DNA of 64,000 nucleotides from Galeruca laticollis. Its lineage: Eukaryota; Arthropoda; Insecta; Coleoptera; Chrysomelidae. The first letter of the stretch is position 1. The number at the start of each line of letters is the position of its first letter. Made by a program: the position numbers and the translations under genes. Shown one piece after another: positions 23,650 through 34,265 of the stretch. The notes beneath the pieces are model-generated. The model did no database searches, was not told where the DNA came from, and was given only the letters and a program-made list of their open reading frames with translations. Location of the stretch: NCBI GenBank assembly GCA_963921935.1, contig OY998175.1, positions 266,593,709 through 266,657,708 on the forward strand, written 5' to 3'.

Positions 23650-23651
<2 letters not shown>

Positions 23652-23712
<61 letters not shown>
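23652..23712. repeat. (TA)n tract
   Basis: About 60 bp of TA repeat closing the 355-bp array. The array is interrupted exactly within the stem III palindrome (GAAACATATAT). Confidence 0.95.
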
Positions 23713-23715
<3 letters not shown>

Positions 23716-23789
23716 ATAAGAGCCAAAAATAAGGAAAGGTAATACAAGAAAAAAAAATGATTCCAGAAGAAAGCTTACAGCTGATTATT

Positions 23790-25160
23790 TAGTTAACATT
23801 GGAGACGAGGAAATGAAAGTATGCAAAACCGAATTCTTGAGGGTTCACGGTCTTCAGAAATCTCGGCGACGAGTTGAAAGCATTCTTAAAATGAAGATAG
23901 GCGGAGCTATGGTTCCTGAACCTGATAGACGTGGTAAACATAATAATAGACCCAATAGATATTTGGATAAACAAATTCACTCTGTAAAAACTCATATTGA
24001 AGCAATACATAAATATCAAAGCCAAAAATATCGATAAGCTATATCTGAACTGTGATATTACTAGTACTGGGCTATATACAGATTTGTATGTGTCCTGGTG
24101 TAGAGAACAAAATATCATTCCAGTCAAAGAGAGCGCATATAAAAAAAATTTTGTACTCTTTAAAACATAGGATTCAAACTACCAAAATCGGATACCTGCG
24201 ATGAGACGGACATTAAAATAAAAGCGGCAAAAAACGTAGTAATACAGAGCTATAAAAAGAGCTAACTACTTAAACTGCTTAAAAGTGAAAAATACATTTT
24301 TGAACCTGCACCAGGCTCGAGGTGACACAATGCAAAAACTGCTTAAAAGTGAAACAAACACACTGAAAAAAATTAGTAATCTCTTTTGATTTGCAACAAT
24401 GTATGTCCTTACCAAAACTAATAACTGGTCCTACATTTTACTGCCGAAAGATAATCTAAGAAATCACGACTGTACAAATGATAAAGGATACATGCATTTA
24501 TGGACTTAAGATCAGGTTAAGCGCGGGCGGATGAAGTTACTTCTGTAGTAATGACATTTTTAGAAACCAAATTAAATTATGATGAACTTGTTATATTTAC
24601 TGATAACTGTCCAGAGTATAAGAACTGGCAGATAATCGCATTTTGGTGGCAGTTTGTAAAAGAAAAAAAGTTCTTAAAATTCACACATAACTTTCTTGTA
24701 AACGGTCATTCCGTTATGCTTTCAGACAGAGATTTTGCCTGATCGAAAAACGCCAGAGACGCACCCGTTATTTATTTACCATAAGGTTAACAAGATATTA
24801 TTGAAGAAGCAAATAACAACAACCCTTTTGTTGTTACAAAAATGACTCAAAAAGATTTTTATTCTTTAGAACCATCAACTAATATCTACAAAATAGCACG
24901 TTTTCCTACAAGCAGAATTCAGAATTTGCAGGAGCGTACAGTTTTCTTTTTAAAGCAGAAAATGTTGGGTAATTTTTCGTTAAAAGTACTGTCAATGGCG
25001 AGTATAGGGAAATTAATGTTTTAAAACAAGGTAGAACTGTACTGATAAGTTCAATTAAAGATGTAAAAATATTATTTCCTTATATACCGTCAGCCTATCA
25101 AGCAATTTATACTCAGATGTTGACGCTTTAGATGAAGAGGTTGGAATTTTAGATGAGTAA
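23790..25160 (+). pseudogene. Decayed transposon-derived insect gene of unnamed family
   Basis: Pieces in several frames line up with a protein family abundant in insect genomes. They are: KVCKTEFLRVHGLQKSRRRV, GKHNNRPNRYLDKQIHS, LYTDLYVSWCREQNIIPVKE, LVIFTDNCPEYKNWQII, FTHNFLVNGHSVMLSDRDFA and QKDFYSLEPSTNIYKIARFP. The LVIFTDNC motif has the look of a DDE-type second Asp region in these multi-copy proteins, and NGHS...DRDFA is another conserved block. At least six stops and frameshifts are visible. I recognise the family only as repeated uncharacterised LOC-type proteins and cannot name the transposon superfamily. Confidence 0.5.
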
Positions 25161-25401
25161 TATTGTATTTCTTTAGTTATTTCTATAATCAGTTTAGTTT
25201 AAGCAAAGACATGTTAAGCCACATTTTTTCTAGAATAAATTCTATGTTTTTGTGAAAAATGTGTTTTTTTCAATAATAATTGCTTTATTTTTCACTTGTT
25301 GACATTCTATATTAACAAAATTTGAAATATTTACATTAATCCCAATTTTATACAGCTTTTTTAAAAATTTTAAACTGTCTTATAATAACTTTTTGATTTT
25401 G

Positions 25402-26083
25402 AGGTGTTCAAATGTATGAGCCCCTTATGTCATATTTCCTGAAAAAGGACACACATCCAGAGATTTTTTTGAAAATGTCCCCAGCGAACGTCATTTTTGG
25501 ACCGTTCATTGTTTCATGGCCATTTATCAAAATCGCATCAAAGATACAGATCAGGCTGATGTTTCTGTAGATGATGCTTTAGAAAATTCTTTTGAGATAA
25601 TGAATAGCATAAACTCAAGGATTGAACAAGACTTTTGTCCGCTAAAAGCGGCTTCTATTCTGTAAACGCTATTTACTGAAAACTTATACAATGAAAAAAA
25701 AAACATTTTATATGGATGACGTTAATAGAAATGCCTGAATGGGATAAAGTGCCCGAAACTATAAGTATCCTAACGCAAAACAACGTTAAAGTTGACGGTA
25801 TCAAATGCTTTTCCAACTGCAAAACATTAAATCTTTTTTGAACAATAAAAAAGAAGACATTGATTTCAAGAAGCTTTTAGCACACAAGAAATGGGTAGCT
25901 TATTTTAAGTCGATGAGTAGTCCAGATTGCTTTTTAGAACTCCTTAGGGTTTGTCTATATTATTCCACCATCGCAGGACATAACACAAACGTGGAAAGAG
26001 TTTTTTATTTAATGTGTCGGCAATTGTCAAAAGAAGGCAACAGATTACATGTAGACACCATAGCTAAATTTTTAATGTAGAAT
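25402..26083 (+). pseudogene. hAT transposase C-terminal region
   Basis: The fragment starts at MYEPLMSYFLKKDTHP and ends with ELLRVCLYYSTIAGHNTNVE, RVFYLMCRQLSKEGNRLHVD and TIAKFLM. This is the hAT C-terminal dimerisation domain ('...IPGHNANVERVFSLM...ERNRLxxxxVxxxL'). Stops and frameshifts between 25665 and 25805 separate the halves. The N-terminal zinc finger and DDE core are absent or beyond recognition. The strand and spacing do not force a link with the gene fragment just before it. Confidence 0.8.
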
Positions 26084-28080
26084 TTAATTTGAAACATTTG
26101 ACGTGTAAAGATTTTTATAATTATATTTTCAAAGACCTGAGCTTTTAAAGCAGGTTTCTACCAACCAACAATATTAATTATCTTTATTTTGGTAACCTTA
26201 AATTTTATTAATTAGTGAAGAAGTTTTGTTCAATTTAGTTTTTTTCCTTTGGAAATAGGTAATAGTAATCAATGATTAATAATAAAGAAGATTAATGATA
26301 AAAAATGCTGGTTTTACATACAACGTTTTAGTCGTATTAAGACACAAAATCCTAAATAATTTAGGGCGTCCGACCTTTTTACCCAAATGTCCGGCCAAGT
26401 GACTGGTCTGTCCCGCTATTAGATTTGACGAACTGGCAACACTAAGTGTAATACACTTTAGATATTAAGCATGAACAGTGACTGTAATAAAGGATAGCTA
26501 CCTATTACATGACATGTAAGTTTTTTTTACGATTTTAGTTGAACATGTGCATGTTCTTGATTTTGTGAACACCCTACGCTTCCGACTACGAACCGCCACT
26601 GTTGTTACATCATAAAAATAACAAAATTATGTATTTCGCCTCCCTAATACTCCATAATTATATCAACTATTCGAAACGGAAATTGGTATGAAGTAAACGG
26701 TCAAATTCTGTTCAAAGAATAAAAGAGCATAAAAAACAATTCCAGTTTACTAAACTATGTTAATTCCAATAGTTATTGTTGATTTTAATTGCAATACTGG
26801 AGTATCACATACAAATTCCAGATAAACGCATGGATTTAAGCCACATATTGTAGTTAAACTGACAATTGTAAAGATATTAGGTTTTATTTACCGTGTAAAT
26901 TTGTTTGACCTACTTACTCGATCTTCTGACAAATGTCTTCGTCCTCCACCCTCCAGAATGTAACTTTTTTCATTCATGTTCACACCCCCTGTAGCTAACA
27001 TGATGAAAACTAACACAAAACACAGAGCAATAATTTAATTAACTATTTTGTTTATATTCTTCGAATTGAGTGTACGGAAAGAAGAAACAGAAGATACATG
27101 TTTTCTTTGGAAAAATGAGGATGCAAGTGTCACGAAGGACGGAACTGGATATATGAATGAAATTGGATCTTTTTATTTCTAATATCGATTACGGACAGAA
27201 TCATGCGCTACAGAAAATTACCGTAGTTTACGAGGGGACGATAATTTTTCCTGTTATTATCTATACCATAATATCTATAATACTCATTTTTATTATTTAT
27301 AAATTCCAGTTCAAGAGGAAACAAAATGTGGTCAAGTTATTTCACATAATTATACAGGGTGATTCATTAATAATTGGAAATATTTTAACTGCTGAATCTT
27401 GAGCTCAAAATACTGAGATTCAACCTAAATCATTTAGGAGAGAGTGGTACTAATTGAGATGGCGTACCAAGTGAGACAACGAGAATAACTCTTTAAATTT
27501 ATCTCTAAATTACATTTTCAGTCAGTGAGTTGTTGAAATTCAGAAAGCAAATCGTTTTGCGACTCTATAGATTGTTTTGTTTGATTATAGCGGTATTTTT
27601 ATGAAAAAAAACTAATTTTAAGGTAAGTTAATTACTTTCTTGTATCGATATATTATACTGTGTAACTTTTGTTTCATCGAACTTTGTGAATGTAAATATT
27701 TATAATATTTGGATACTTACCTCAATTTCTGTATGATCATAGATATTCGTTTTGAGCGCATTCATACTGTGGCATCAGAATGTACTAAGTTACACAATAT
27801 ATCTGGTATTAAGTCGTCTCAACTCTCAGCAAATATCGCTGTATAATAACTCTCACTGTCGTACTAAATTTATGATTATTTAAAAGGCAAAGCGATGCAT
27901 CCGTTCTCGCCAAAAAAGCTAAAATGTACTAAAAGACACTGTAGAGTTCGTTTTTTGTTTTAACTGATTGAAACTTGATAGGTATTGGCTCAATACATAG
28001 AATTGTATGAATAGAGATTATTTTAAATATATTTTATTCCAGCGTGGTCCAAGCATAAAAATGTTCGGCACCTTTGACAG
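26084..28080. other. Non-coding stretch
   Basis: AT-rich DNA without clear genes. An ORF at 27157-27402 contains a hydrophobic run but overlaps a common dispersed motif (CAGGGTGATTCATTAATAA at ~27356), so I treat it as chance. A splice-donor-like GTAAGT at 27621 has no partner. Confidence 0.4.
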
Positions 28081-28329
28081 CTAAAACGGGTTATTAATAT
28101 TATCTGAATAATTTTTACAACTTTCTTGTTGTACTAAAATTAAGTTTTTCCAATTTTTACATATCAATTTAGCAAAATAATTGTAAATAATTATTAGACT
28201 ATTAATTACTTCAATGTGTATATCTGGATTTTTAGGAGTTTCCTTTTTCAAAACCCTTTTTCCCTGTTTATTTATTTCTTCTACAATTGTCCTTAACTTA
28301 TCTTCGAAAACTTCCCACGTTATTGACAT
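28081..28329 (-). CDS. Unrecognised small protein, possibly gag-like start
   Basis: An 82-codon frame with a proper ATG (28327-28329), beginning MSITWEVFEDKLRTIVEEIN and continuing KQGKRVLKKETPKNPDIHIE. The charged helical N-terminus with K-x-G-K-R resembles the beginnings of gag-like proteins of some insect LTR elements, but no capsid or zinc finger follows. It lies 20 bp after the myristoylation-type ORF on the same strand, so the two may come from one element. Function not known. Confidence 0.3.
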   Translation of the reverse strand: MSITWEVFEDKLRTIVEEINKQGKRVLKKETPKNPDIHIEVINSLIIIYNYFAKLICKNWKNLILVQQESCKNYSDNINNPF

Positions 28330-28349
28330 TTAAGAGGGGTACCATTCGT

Positions 28350-28550
28350 TCATAAAAATAGAATGATGTCTGTTTTTAACGCTCTTCGATGCGTTTTCCA
28401 TAGGGGCCACATGAATTTTAGAATGAAAGCTACCGTTATTATGTACAATAAGATCATTACCTGTGTTGTAAAATTATCTTGCTGTACCATGAAATTATTG
28501 TTTACGTTACCAGTTTCTTGCACCTCTTGCTTAGTGGGTGCACCGCCCAT
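28350..28550 (-). CDS. Small membrane protein with N-myristoylation signal
   Basis: From the ATG at 28548-28550 the frame encodes 66 residues beginning MGGAPTKQEVQETGNVNNNF. Gly2 with Thr6 and Lys7 fits the N-myristoylation consensus (G-x-x-x-S/T). A hydrophobic span VMILLYIITVAFILKFMW (residues ~34-51) is followed by a basic tail (KTHRRALK). The architecture is an acylated, single-span, membrane-facing peptide. I recall similar MG...NTGxVNNN...TM...LKKK ORFs next to gag-like genes in insect LTR elements, which makes an element origin likely, but I cannot name it. Upstream GTG and TTG starts are less likely. Confidence 0.4.
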   Translation of the reverse strand: MGGAPTKQEVQETGNVNNNFMVQQDNFTTQVMILLYIITVAFILKFMWPLWKTHRRALKTDIILFL

Positions 28551-28618
28551 AGTTTTGCTTCTCCAAGGTCCAAAATTTGAATAAAAGAGCTTATATACCT
28601 CCACTCTTTTGGATTACC

Positions 28619-28765
28619 ATCAGTTCGCAGGATTATTTACTATTTACCATTTAGTTTGCAGGACTATTTACCATTTTAGTTTGCAGGATTGTTTACCATT
28701 TACCATTTACCATTTTAGTTTGCAGGATTGATTACCATTTACCATTTTAGTTTGCAGGATCGCCA
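28619..28765. repeat. Minisatellite, about 4-5 copies of a 31-38-bp unit
   Basis: The unit is TAGTTTGCAGGATTGTTTACCATT, with variable numbers of the 7-bp sub-repeat TTTACCA. The last copy ends GCAGGATCGCC at 28764. It lies directly upstream (minus strand) of the two small ORFs. Confidence 0.85.
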
Positions 28766-30140
28766 TGTGGTGGTTACTTAGCAAGTGCCCCTCGTATGTA
28801 CTTCTTGAACCATTGAACCATTCATCTTCGGGAAACACTTACCACTTGAATCAATCTTTGGGGTTAAATAAATAACACCGTTTATAAAAACCCACTGGGA
28901 CAATATATATTTAAAACTATGTATACAAAATTACTGACCATGGGAAACACAGAATATAACGTTTGTACTATTAATTATTATCAAGAGAAGTGAACTCTCT
29001 ATATATATATAAGGAAATTCTACTGTTATACTAACACAGTCAACGATCCATTCCTCGACCTTGTCGGCGCATTATTTATAAAACAGTCGTGATTCTTTCA
29101 TACGCGATTGACTTTACTACACCTTGCCGGTGACCTTCAAGTTCACTGGCCGCTAGCAATATTTGAAATTAATATCTAATTAAATCTAATAATGTATTTT
29201 TGGGATCATCACGGTATTCAATAATTATATTATATTCATTGAACCAGAGTCATATTATATGAATCAAATCGAACTTAAGAACAAGAATGAATTTTTTGCT
29301 TTACCCCTATAAGTTATGAAACATTTATCTTTTTCTCACTTATAATGCTGAATTCACAAGTAAATGAGCATCTAGACTAATAAATTCTGACGAGAACCAA
29401 AATTTCTTGAATTTTTATTGAAATTTTGCGAATACTTTTCCTTGCGTAACTAGTTTCTGAGTTATTTATTCTCAACAATGCGTTCTCATTAGCTAATAAT
29501 GTAACTGGAGTACTTACTTTAATATGTTGTTTGATTGAGGGAATATTTGTTTACTGGGGTTATAGCATCATAATTGTTCAATAGAACAACGCATAATATT
29601 TTTGGCGCCGTCTTAGGCGTCGTCTGTCGCCAAGAAAATCGATATGATTTCAAACACAACAAAAAAATGGTTTTCTTGATTCTGAACTATTTTTCGAGGA
29701 AATTTCTGTAATGAATAACAGATCCTAATTCGGAACTAATTCAAATCTTCGAAATGTGTGGTTATTAGTCAATTTACAAGTTAACTGTAATTGCGTTTAA
29801 AGCATAGTTACGAAAACTAATTGGAGGCCCAAGAAAAACGTGATTGAAAGTTACCGTTCACGCGTCAACTAGTCATTTTTTGGAGCATGAAAGTTAGTAT
29901 ATCAATAAGTTGTATCATATCTCAAAAATATCCTGATTAGCTAATGAAATTTCGAACTTCTTGTTTTACTGAAAAAAAAACATCAAAAAAAAGAACTGTA
30001 GATGAAACTTACTGTTTCGACCATTACTGTGTCAAATCTACTTATATTACTAGTTTTAAATGGAACTAACTGTTTCTAAATAATTTCACAATATAATGAA
30101 TTAACTATAAATATTCTAATAAATTCATGTGATGCCTAGG
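28766..30140. other. Non-coding stretch
   Basis: No coding sequence recognised. In minus orientation this would be the upstream region of the small ORFs at 28.1-28.6 kb and might include an LTR, but no direct-repeat partner exists in the window. Confidence 0.35.
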
Positions 30141-30614
30141 GTATACCGCGGATAAAGTGCCATTATTAGTAAATGTGTTTAAAAAAAATTGACAGATTAC
30201 TTTTCCTCATTATTTGTCCTTTTAGTGGTTTTAACTTTAAGTTATCAAAAATTACATGACACAAAGAATAAACATAATTTAAAAACCGGTGATATCAGAT
30301 TTTATGGTTATTGGTAGATGGCCTTTTCACCCCACACATGGGGAAGGAAGACACGCTCATGAAGTTAGTTGTGCCATGATAGGATAGAATAGATAATACG
30401 TAGGCGAAGGTGCTTTTTAATGCGTTCAAATAGAAGTACATGACATTTTTAAAACATTAATAGCCCAGTGTCAAATTAGACATATGTTATCCGAACATAC
30501 GTCCAACGCTGGAAAGTGTTTTAATACCTTTGGAGGGTCCCAAATAAGAGTCCTGTGAGTTTGCGACGGATTCTGGCTTCTGCTTAAGTTTTGAGAGTAA
30601 AAAAAACCGCGGAA

Positions 30615-31065
30615 TTTTCGAAAACGTTTATATTTTTCGCGTATAACACCTAAACGACACATAATTCAAAAAGTTGTATTCCAAGCTTGTTCAAAGGACC
30701 TTAAATATCGCGTTGAATGGTGTTTGATTTGTTAAATTTGGTCTACCGGTTTAGCCGCAATCGATTTCTGAAGTTGGGCAAGTTTTAAAAACTTCGTCAA
30801 AAGCTGATTCTTTGTTGAGTTTTCGTCTTAAAACTCCTAAACGATGCATCCTACAGAAATATTTACTCCAAGCTTGTTTAAAGAAAATTAAATTTCGCAT
30901 CGAATATTCTTTAGTTCAACAAAATCGGCCCACACATTTAACCGCAATCGCGCTTAATTTGGGCCATATTTTACCAACTTGGCTAAAAAGTTTATTGTTT
31001 GTTTATTTTTCGGCTTACAAATCCAAAACGACGAATACTACAAAAAGTTGTTTTACTCGTAGCTT
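30615..31065. repeat. Degenerate tandem repeat, about 2.4 copies of ~185 bp
   Basis: Recurring blocks in order: CACCTAAACGACACAT / CTCCTAAACGATGCAT / ATCCAAAACGACGAAT at ~30650, ~30833 and ~31020. Between them come CCAAGCTTGTT, AAATTTCGCATCGAAT (or variants), TTTAACCGCAATCG and AACTTCGTCAAAAGC. Divergence between copies is high, so the repeat is old. Confidence 0.65.
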
Positions 31066-31264
31066 GTGTAGCCGTTTGTGGGACAGTGGAACGCCTCTGT
31101 CCTACTTCATATTTTGCTATATTATTTCTTTTATTGAGTCGATTTATTCCTTTTATTGGGTCCGCTCCGGAACCCTCCAAAATGATGTTATGGGCTTCAA
31201 AATATAAGAAGGCATTAGAATTAATAATGATTTATTGAAGGTAACATGACGTGTATCCTTGAAA

Positions 31265-32190
31265 TGATAACAGTATTAGTTGTTTACATGAAAGATCATA
31301 ATATGAAAGATGTACAAGGTAATCATGTTGGCGATATATTTCGCGGTTTGAGAAAAGACGGTTTGATAAGCCAGTTGTCTGATGTCTTTTTGTTTTATTT
31401 TCCTAATAGTGTTCTCAATAATATTTGAAGGATAGCCGTTGTTAACTACGATCTGCTTCAAGATGTTAAATTCTTTATCAAAATTGTGGGGCCTTTGTAG
31501 ATGGTACATCTGATGATTGTTTCAAGATTTTAGATTTCATTAATAATTTGCATCCCTGCATAGATTTTACAGTCGAATGGGAATTGAATAATCGGATTGA
31601 CTTTTTAGATTTGACACTTACTAGATTAAACAATAAAATAGACTTCAGTATTTACAGAAAACCAACTCAGACTGACCATATCATTCCATCAAACTCTATT
31701 CATCCTTTTCAAAATGGCCGCCATATATTCCTATGTACACAGGTTGATCAGAATCCCTATGGCGCCCCACAATTTTGATAAAGAATTTAACATCTTGAAG
31801 CAGATCGCAGTTAACAACGGCTATCCTTCAAATATTATTGAGAACACTATTAGCAAAAAAAAGACATCAGACAACTGGTTTATCAAACCGTCGAGGTTAG
31901 TGATTTTCGATTTTGCTCAGTTCCATACACGTATCAACGAACATTTGAATAGTACAGAACAATCTGGCTTTGTTCATCATCTGACATTTAATGAGCATAG
32001 TTTCTCACCCGGTGATGATAGCAGAATTTTGCACAAATGTTTTCCATGGAATTTCCACAAACTTAACCTTCTGGAAGATCTAGAGATATACAGAGAGTGC
32101 AGAAGGAACGATTGTTGTATCAACACTCAGATTAATATTAATTCAACTTTCACACCTCTTTTCAAGTTGTTCGGGGCGTGCCTTCTGGAT
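31265..32190. pseudogene. Penelope-like element with an inverted partial copy
   Basis: Plus-strand RT starts at ~31511 with DDCFKILDFINNLHP, then WELNNRIDFLDLTLTRLNNK and SIYRKPTQTDHIIPSNSIHP. It continues at 31765 with HNFDKEFNILKQIAVNNGYP, and the endonuclease end appears as FHTRINEHLNSTEQSGF ... NLLEDLEIYRECRR (31925-32105). The minus strand 31509-31276 encodes the same FDKEFNILKQ.VNNGYPSNIIEN block, so two copies face away from a junction that lies exactly at the catalytic Asp-Asp. Both copies are broken, and the GIY-YIG core itself is deleted. The copy lies inside a pogo/Tigger-like element. Confidence 0.8.
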
Positions 32191-32770
32191 TAGTCCGTGC
32201 GATTTGTTTCGTATAATTTGTATCCGTGTTTGTGTAATGAGCTCAATTTTAAATTGTATCAGTCAATTTAATCTCAATTTTATTTTTAATTTTATTAACT
32301 TTCACTCAGTAATTTCCAATATATTTGTGAATTTTGTAACTTTAGACACTACCATTTTTCATCATAATAATAATCCTCGTTTTAAGATCGGGTTTTTGAG
32401 TCAACAAAATATCACTTTTTATTTCAACAACTTGATTAAAAATTCTATTAGTTGGTCGACATAATTTGAAAGATCAGGTCGGAAAGGCCACTTCGGATAT
32501 GGTTTGTGTGGTATAGTTTTGAATTGTTTAAATGTTTGTAATTTGTTGTTTGTTTACCATGTTTAACTGACAAACGCAATAATGTGGACAATTTCAATTC
32601 TAATATGTCTCTGGACCGACTGACGAAGTAAGTTACATTTACTGTTATGTTCGTTTGATAGGACAGTAGTTTGTAGTGTATGTAATTTATTTTAGAGCCC
32701 TGATGATGACGTAATATCGAAAGCGCTTGGCTGAATTTAATAAAATATTACACACTTCTTTACAAATTTA
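32191..32770 (+). other. 3' region of the PLE
   Basis: Non-coding tail downstream of the endonuclease fragment. It includes the hammerhead-like motif at 32696-32732 followed by TTTAATAAAATATTACACAC, consistent with a PLE terminal repeat. It ends near 32770-32800, where transposase sequence of the host element resumes. Confidence 0.5.
32696..32732 (+). ncRNA. Hammerhead ribozyme motif, PLE type
   Basis: Stem I 5' side AGCC (32696-32699), core CUGAUGA (32700-32706), a weak stem II in TGACGTAATATC, GAA plus stem III AGCGCU (32722-32727, fully palindromic), cleavage base U (32728), and stem I 3' side GGCU (32729-32732), which pairs with AGCC in four perfect pairs. All invariant core bases are present. 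Short palindromic stem III and position after a PLE endonuclease match the hammerheads known from Penelope-like terminal repeats (established for the family). Such minimal forms usually act as dimers. Confidence 0.75.
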
Positions 32771-32819
32771 TTTATCCGTGTTAAATCTGATATTGCCAAA
32801 TGCGAAGGACTGGTGATTA

Positions 32820-33660
32820 CTTTGTCGGTTTTACATGTTTAGTGAAATGCTTTATGAAAATAAGAAAGCTATTTCCGTCATCCAACTGGATAAGTTTGCG
32901 GTACCAATAGTGTCAGATGGTCCACCCGGAATTAAGTAACCTCTATAATTATTTCGGGGAAATAAAAACATAGGGGTAAACAAACTCCACCTGCATAAAC
33001 TGCTGTTGTTAGTGTAACATTTGTTCCCCTTTTGCCTGAAATAAGAGCACCGACTTGTCTTGACCCCTTCACACCTACAATCTTTGGAGGTTACAAGACT
33101 GTTGAAATTCCTGTTTCATCTGTATTTCATATACAGGAAGCAGTTAATTAGTAGCGCTCCAAAACACTATTTTCTTTGTCAAAAAAATCAGTTACGTTTT
33201 TCTTGTTAAAAGATGTTGCTGTTCCCAAATTCGTTGCTTCAGGTGTTAGAATGGAAAGTCGTGGCGCTGCGTACCTGTCAGCACCTGCTTGTTTGTTATG
33301 TCGCCATGAGTCTGGCATATCTTTTTTATATTGCACTGCATACACGTGCTAGACGACGAACGTCTTTTGGGGTTGAACCGAAGTGTATTTGTGCACAATG
33401 TGTCAAATATTCATTAAGTGCTGTTTGTTCTTCGTAATTAAAAACCCTACGTGCTGATCTATAGCCAAAAGTCGTGTTTGGATCGTTGTTAAGGCATTGT
33501 ATAAATATGTTTACAGACTCTCTACATATCGCAAGGGCTTTGGCTACTGATCTTATGGACTGTCCATTTTTTGTAACAAGATCAGCTACGCGATGTATTT
33601 CTTCCTACGAAGCTTGCCTCCTCGCAGTTTACTGGTTTAATTTCGCATTCTGAAAAAAAC
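32820..33660 (-). pseudogene. pogo/Tigger-like (DDE_1, HTH) transposase remnant
   Basis: Minus-strand pieces in order: a helix-turn-helix start (VADLVTKNGQSIRSVAKAL, ~33600-33540), then EYLTHCAQIHFGSTPKDVRR. Next come MPDSWRHNKQAGADR and LSILTPEATNLGTATSFNKK (33345-33180), followed by the catalytic start DETGISTVLSPPKIVGVKG (~33120-33060) and VTLTTAVYAGGVCLPLCFYFP. The DETG..TV.....V and 'LS.R.PEATSL.RA..FN' blocks are hallmarks of the jerky/pogo/Tigger type of DDE transposases. Several frame breaks are visible, and the second Asp region is cut off by the PLE. Confidence 0.75.
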
Positions 33661-34265
33661 ATCTGATTAAATGATGAAGTTTAGATAATTAATAAATTCA
33701 AAAGAAGTAATACAACACTTCATTCTCCGTAGTGGTATAAAAAGTGCGACATAAAGCGTACGTGGCACTTTTAACCCCAACTGGTTATTTTCAATACTAT
33801 TGATCATAACAAAAAAAATCTGGATTATTTGATTATTTGACAGCTCTGCAACAAAAAAGAATAAAAAATGTATCAGATCATACTTACCTGGATCAAATTC
33901 GATGAAAACTAACTGTTGCAAAATAAAAATAGACAGCAACAAATTATCTACTACGTATCACATAAATCAAAATATAATACGTCCTCGCGCCTACACGACT
34001 ACTTCGGCACTAATTGCATGTGCTCGACAGGAGGCGGTAGGTATAGACATGACCTTGTAATGTTGGTGAGGAATGCGTTTCCTTTTTTTTCAAAAAATTA
34101 CGGCAAATGGCACTTTATCAGGGTGGCACTTTTATCCCCGGTCTATACGTGATGCTTAATAATTATTTTTTGCTACCTTGTGATTGACTTAATATATATG
34201 AATAGAAAAAAGGAAAAGTTATGGTATTCCTATAGTGGGTCTCATAAGTGTGTTCTAATTTCTAA
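33661..34265. other. Non-coding, includes right end of the pogo/Tigger-like element
   Basis: AT-rich leader between the transposase start and the presumed terminus at 34148. It contains two forms of the terminal motif (GTGGCACTTTTA at ~33761 and ~34125). Beyond 34148 comes ordinary AT-rich DNA until the LINE tail. Confidence 0.35.

Larger units (their letters stand above)
22582..23651. repeat. Inverted tandem array of a 355-bp unit
   Basis: Copy 1 spans 22582-22936. Copy 2 starts at 22937 and breaks off at ~23075. From there the array runs in the opposite orientation: a partial unit, then a second copy offset by 354 bp (for example ACCGATGACGG at 23272 and 23626). It ends at 23651 inside the unit. 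All copies are nearly identical, with a few single-base differences (GTACCG/GTCCCG, TTTTGTCTCG/GTTTCTCG). Both outer ends touch (TA)n. The ORFs in this region are by-products of the repeats. Each complete unit carries a hammerhead-like motif. Confidence 0.9.
30143..34148. mobile_element. Possible pogo/Tigger-like element, split by a PLE
   Basis: The left edge reads GTATACCGCGGATAAAGTGCCATT (30147 onward). The right edge, on the minus strand from 34148, reads GTATAGACCGGGGATAAAAGTGCCACC, followed by GATAAAGTGCCATTTGCC. The two look like diverged inverted ends of one ~4-kb element. A transposase remnant lies near the right end on the minus strand (32820-33660), and a PLE occupies 31.27-32.77 kb. 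The pairing of the two ends is by eye and the identity is modest. Confidence 0.35.

Noticed and set aside
27157..27402. An 81-codon ORF with a membrane-like segment
   Set aside because: The hydrophobic run comes from AT-rich sequence, and the 3' part overlaps a dispersed repeat-like motif (CAGGGTGATTCATTAATAA).
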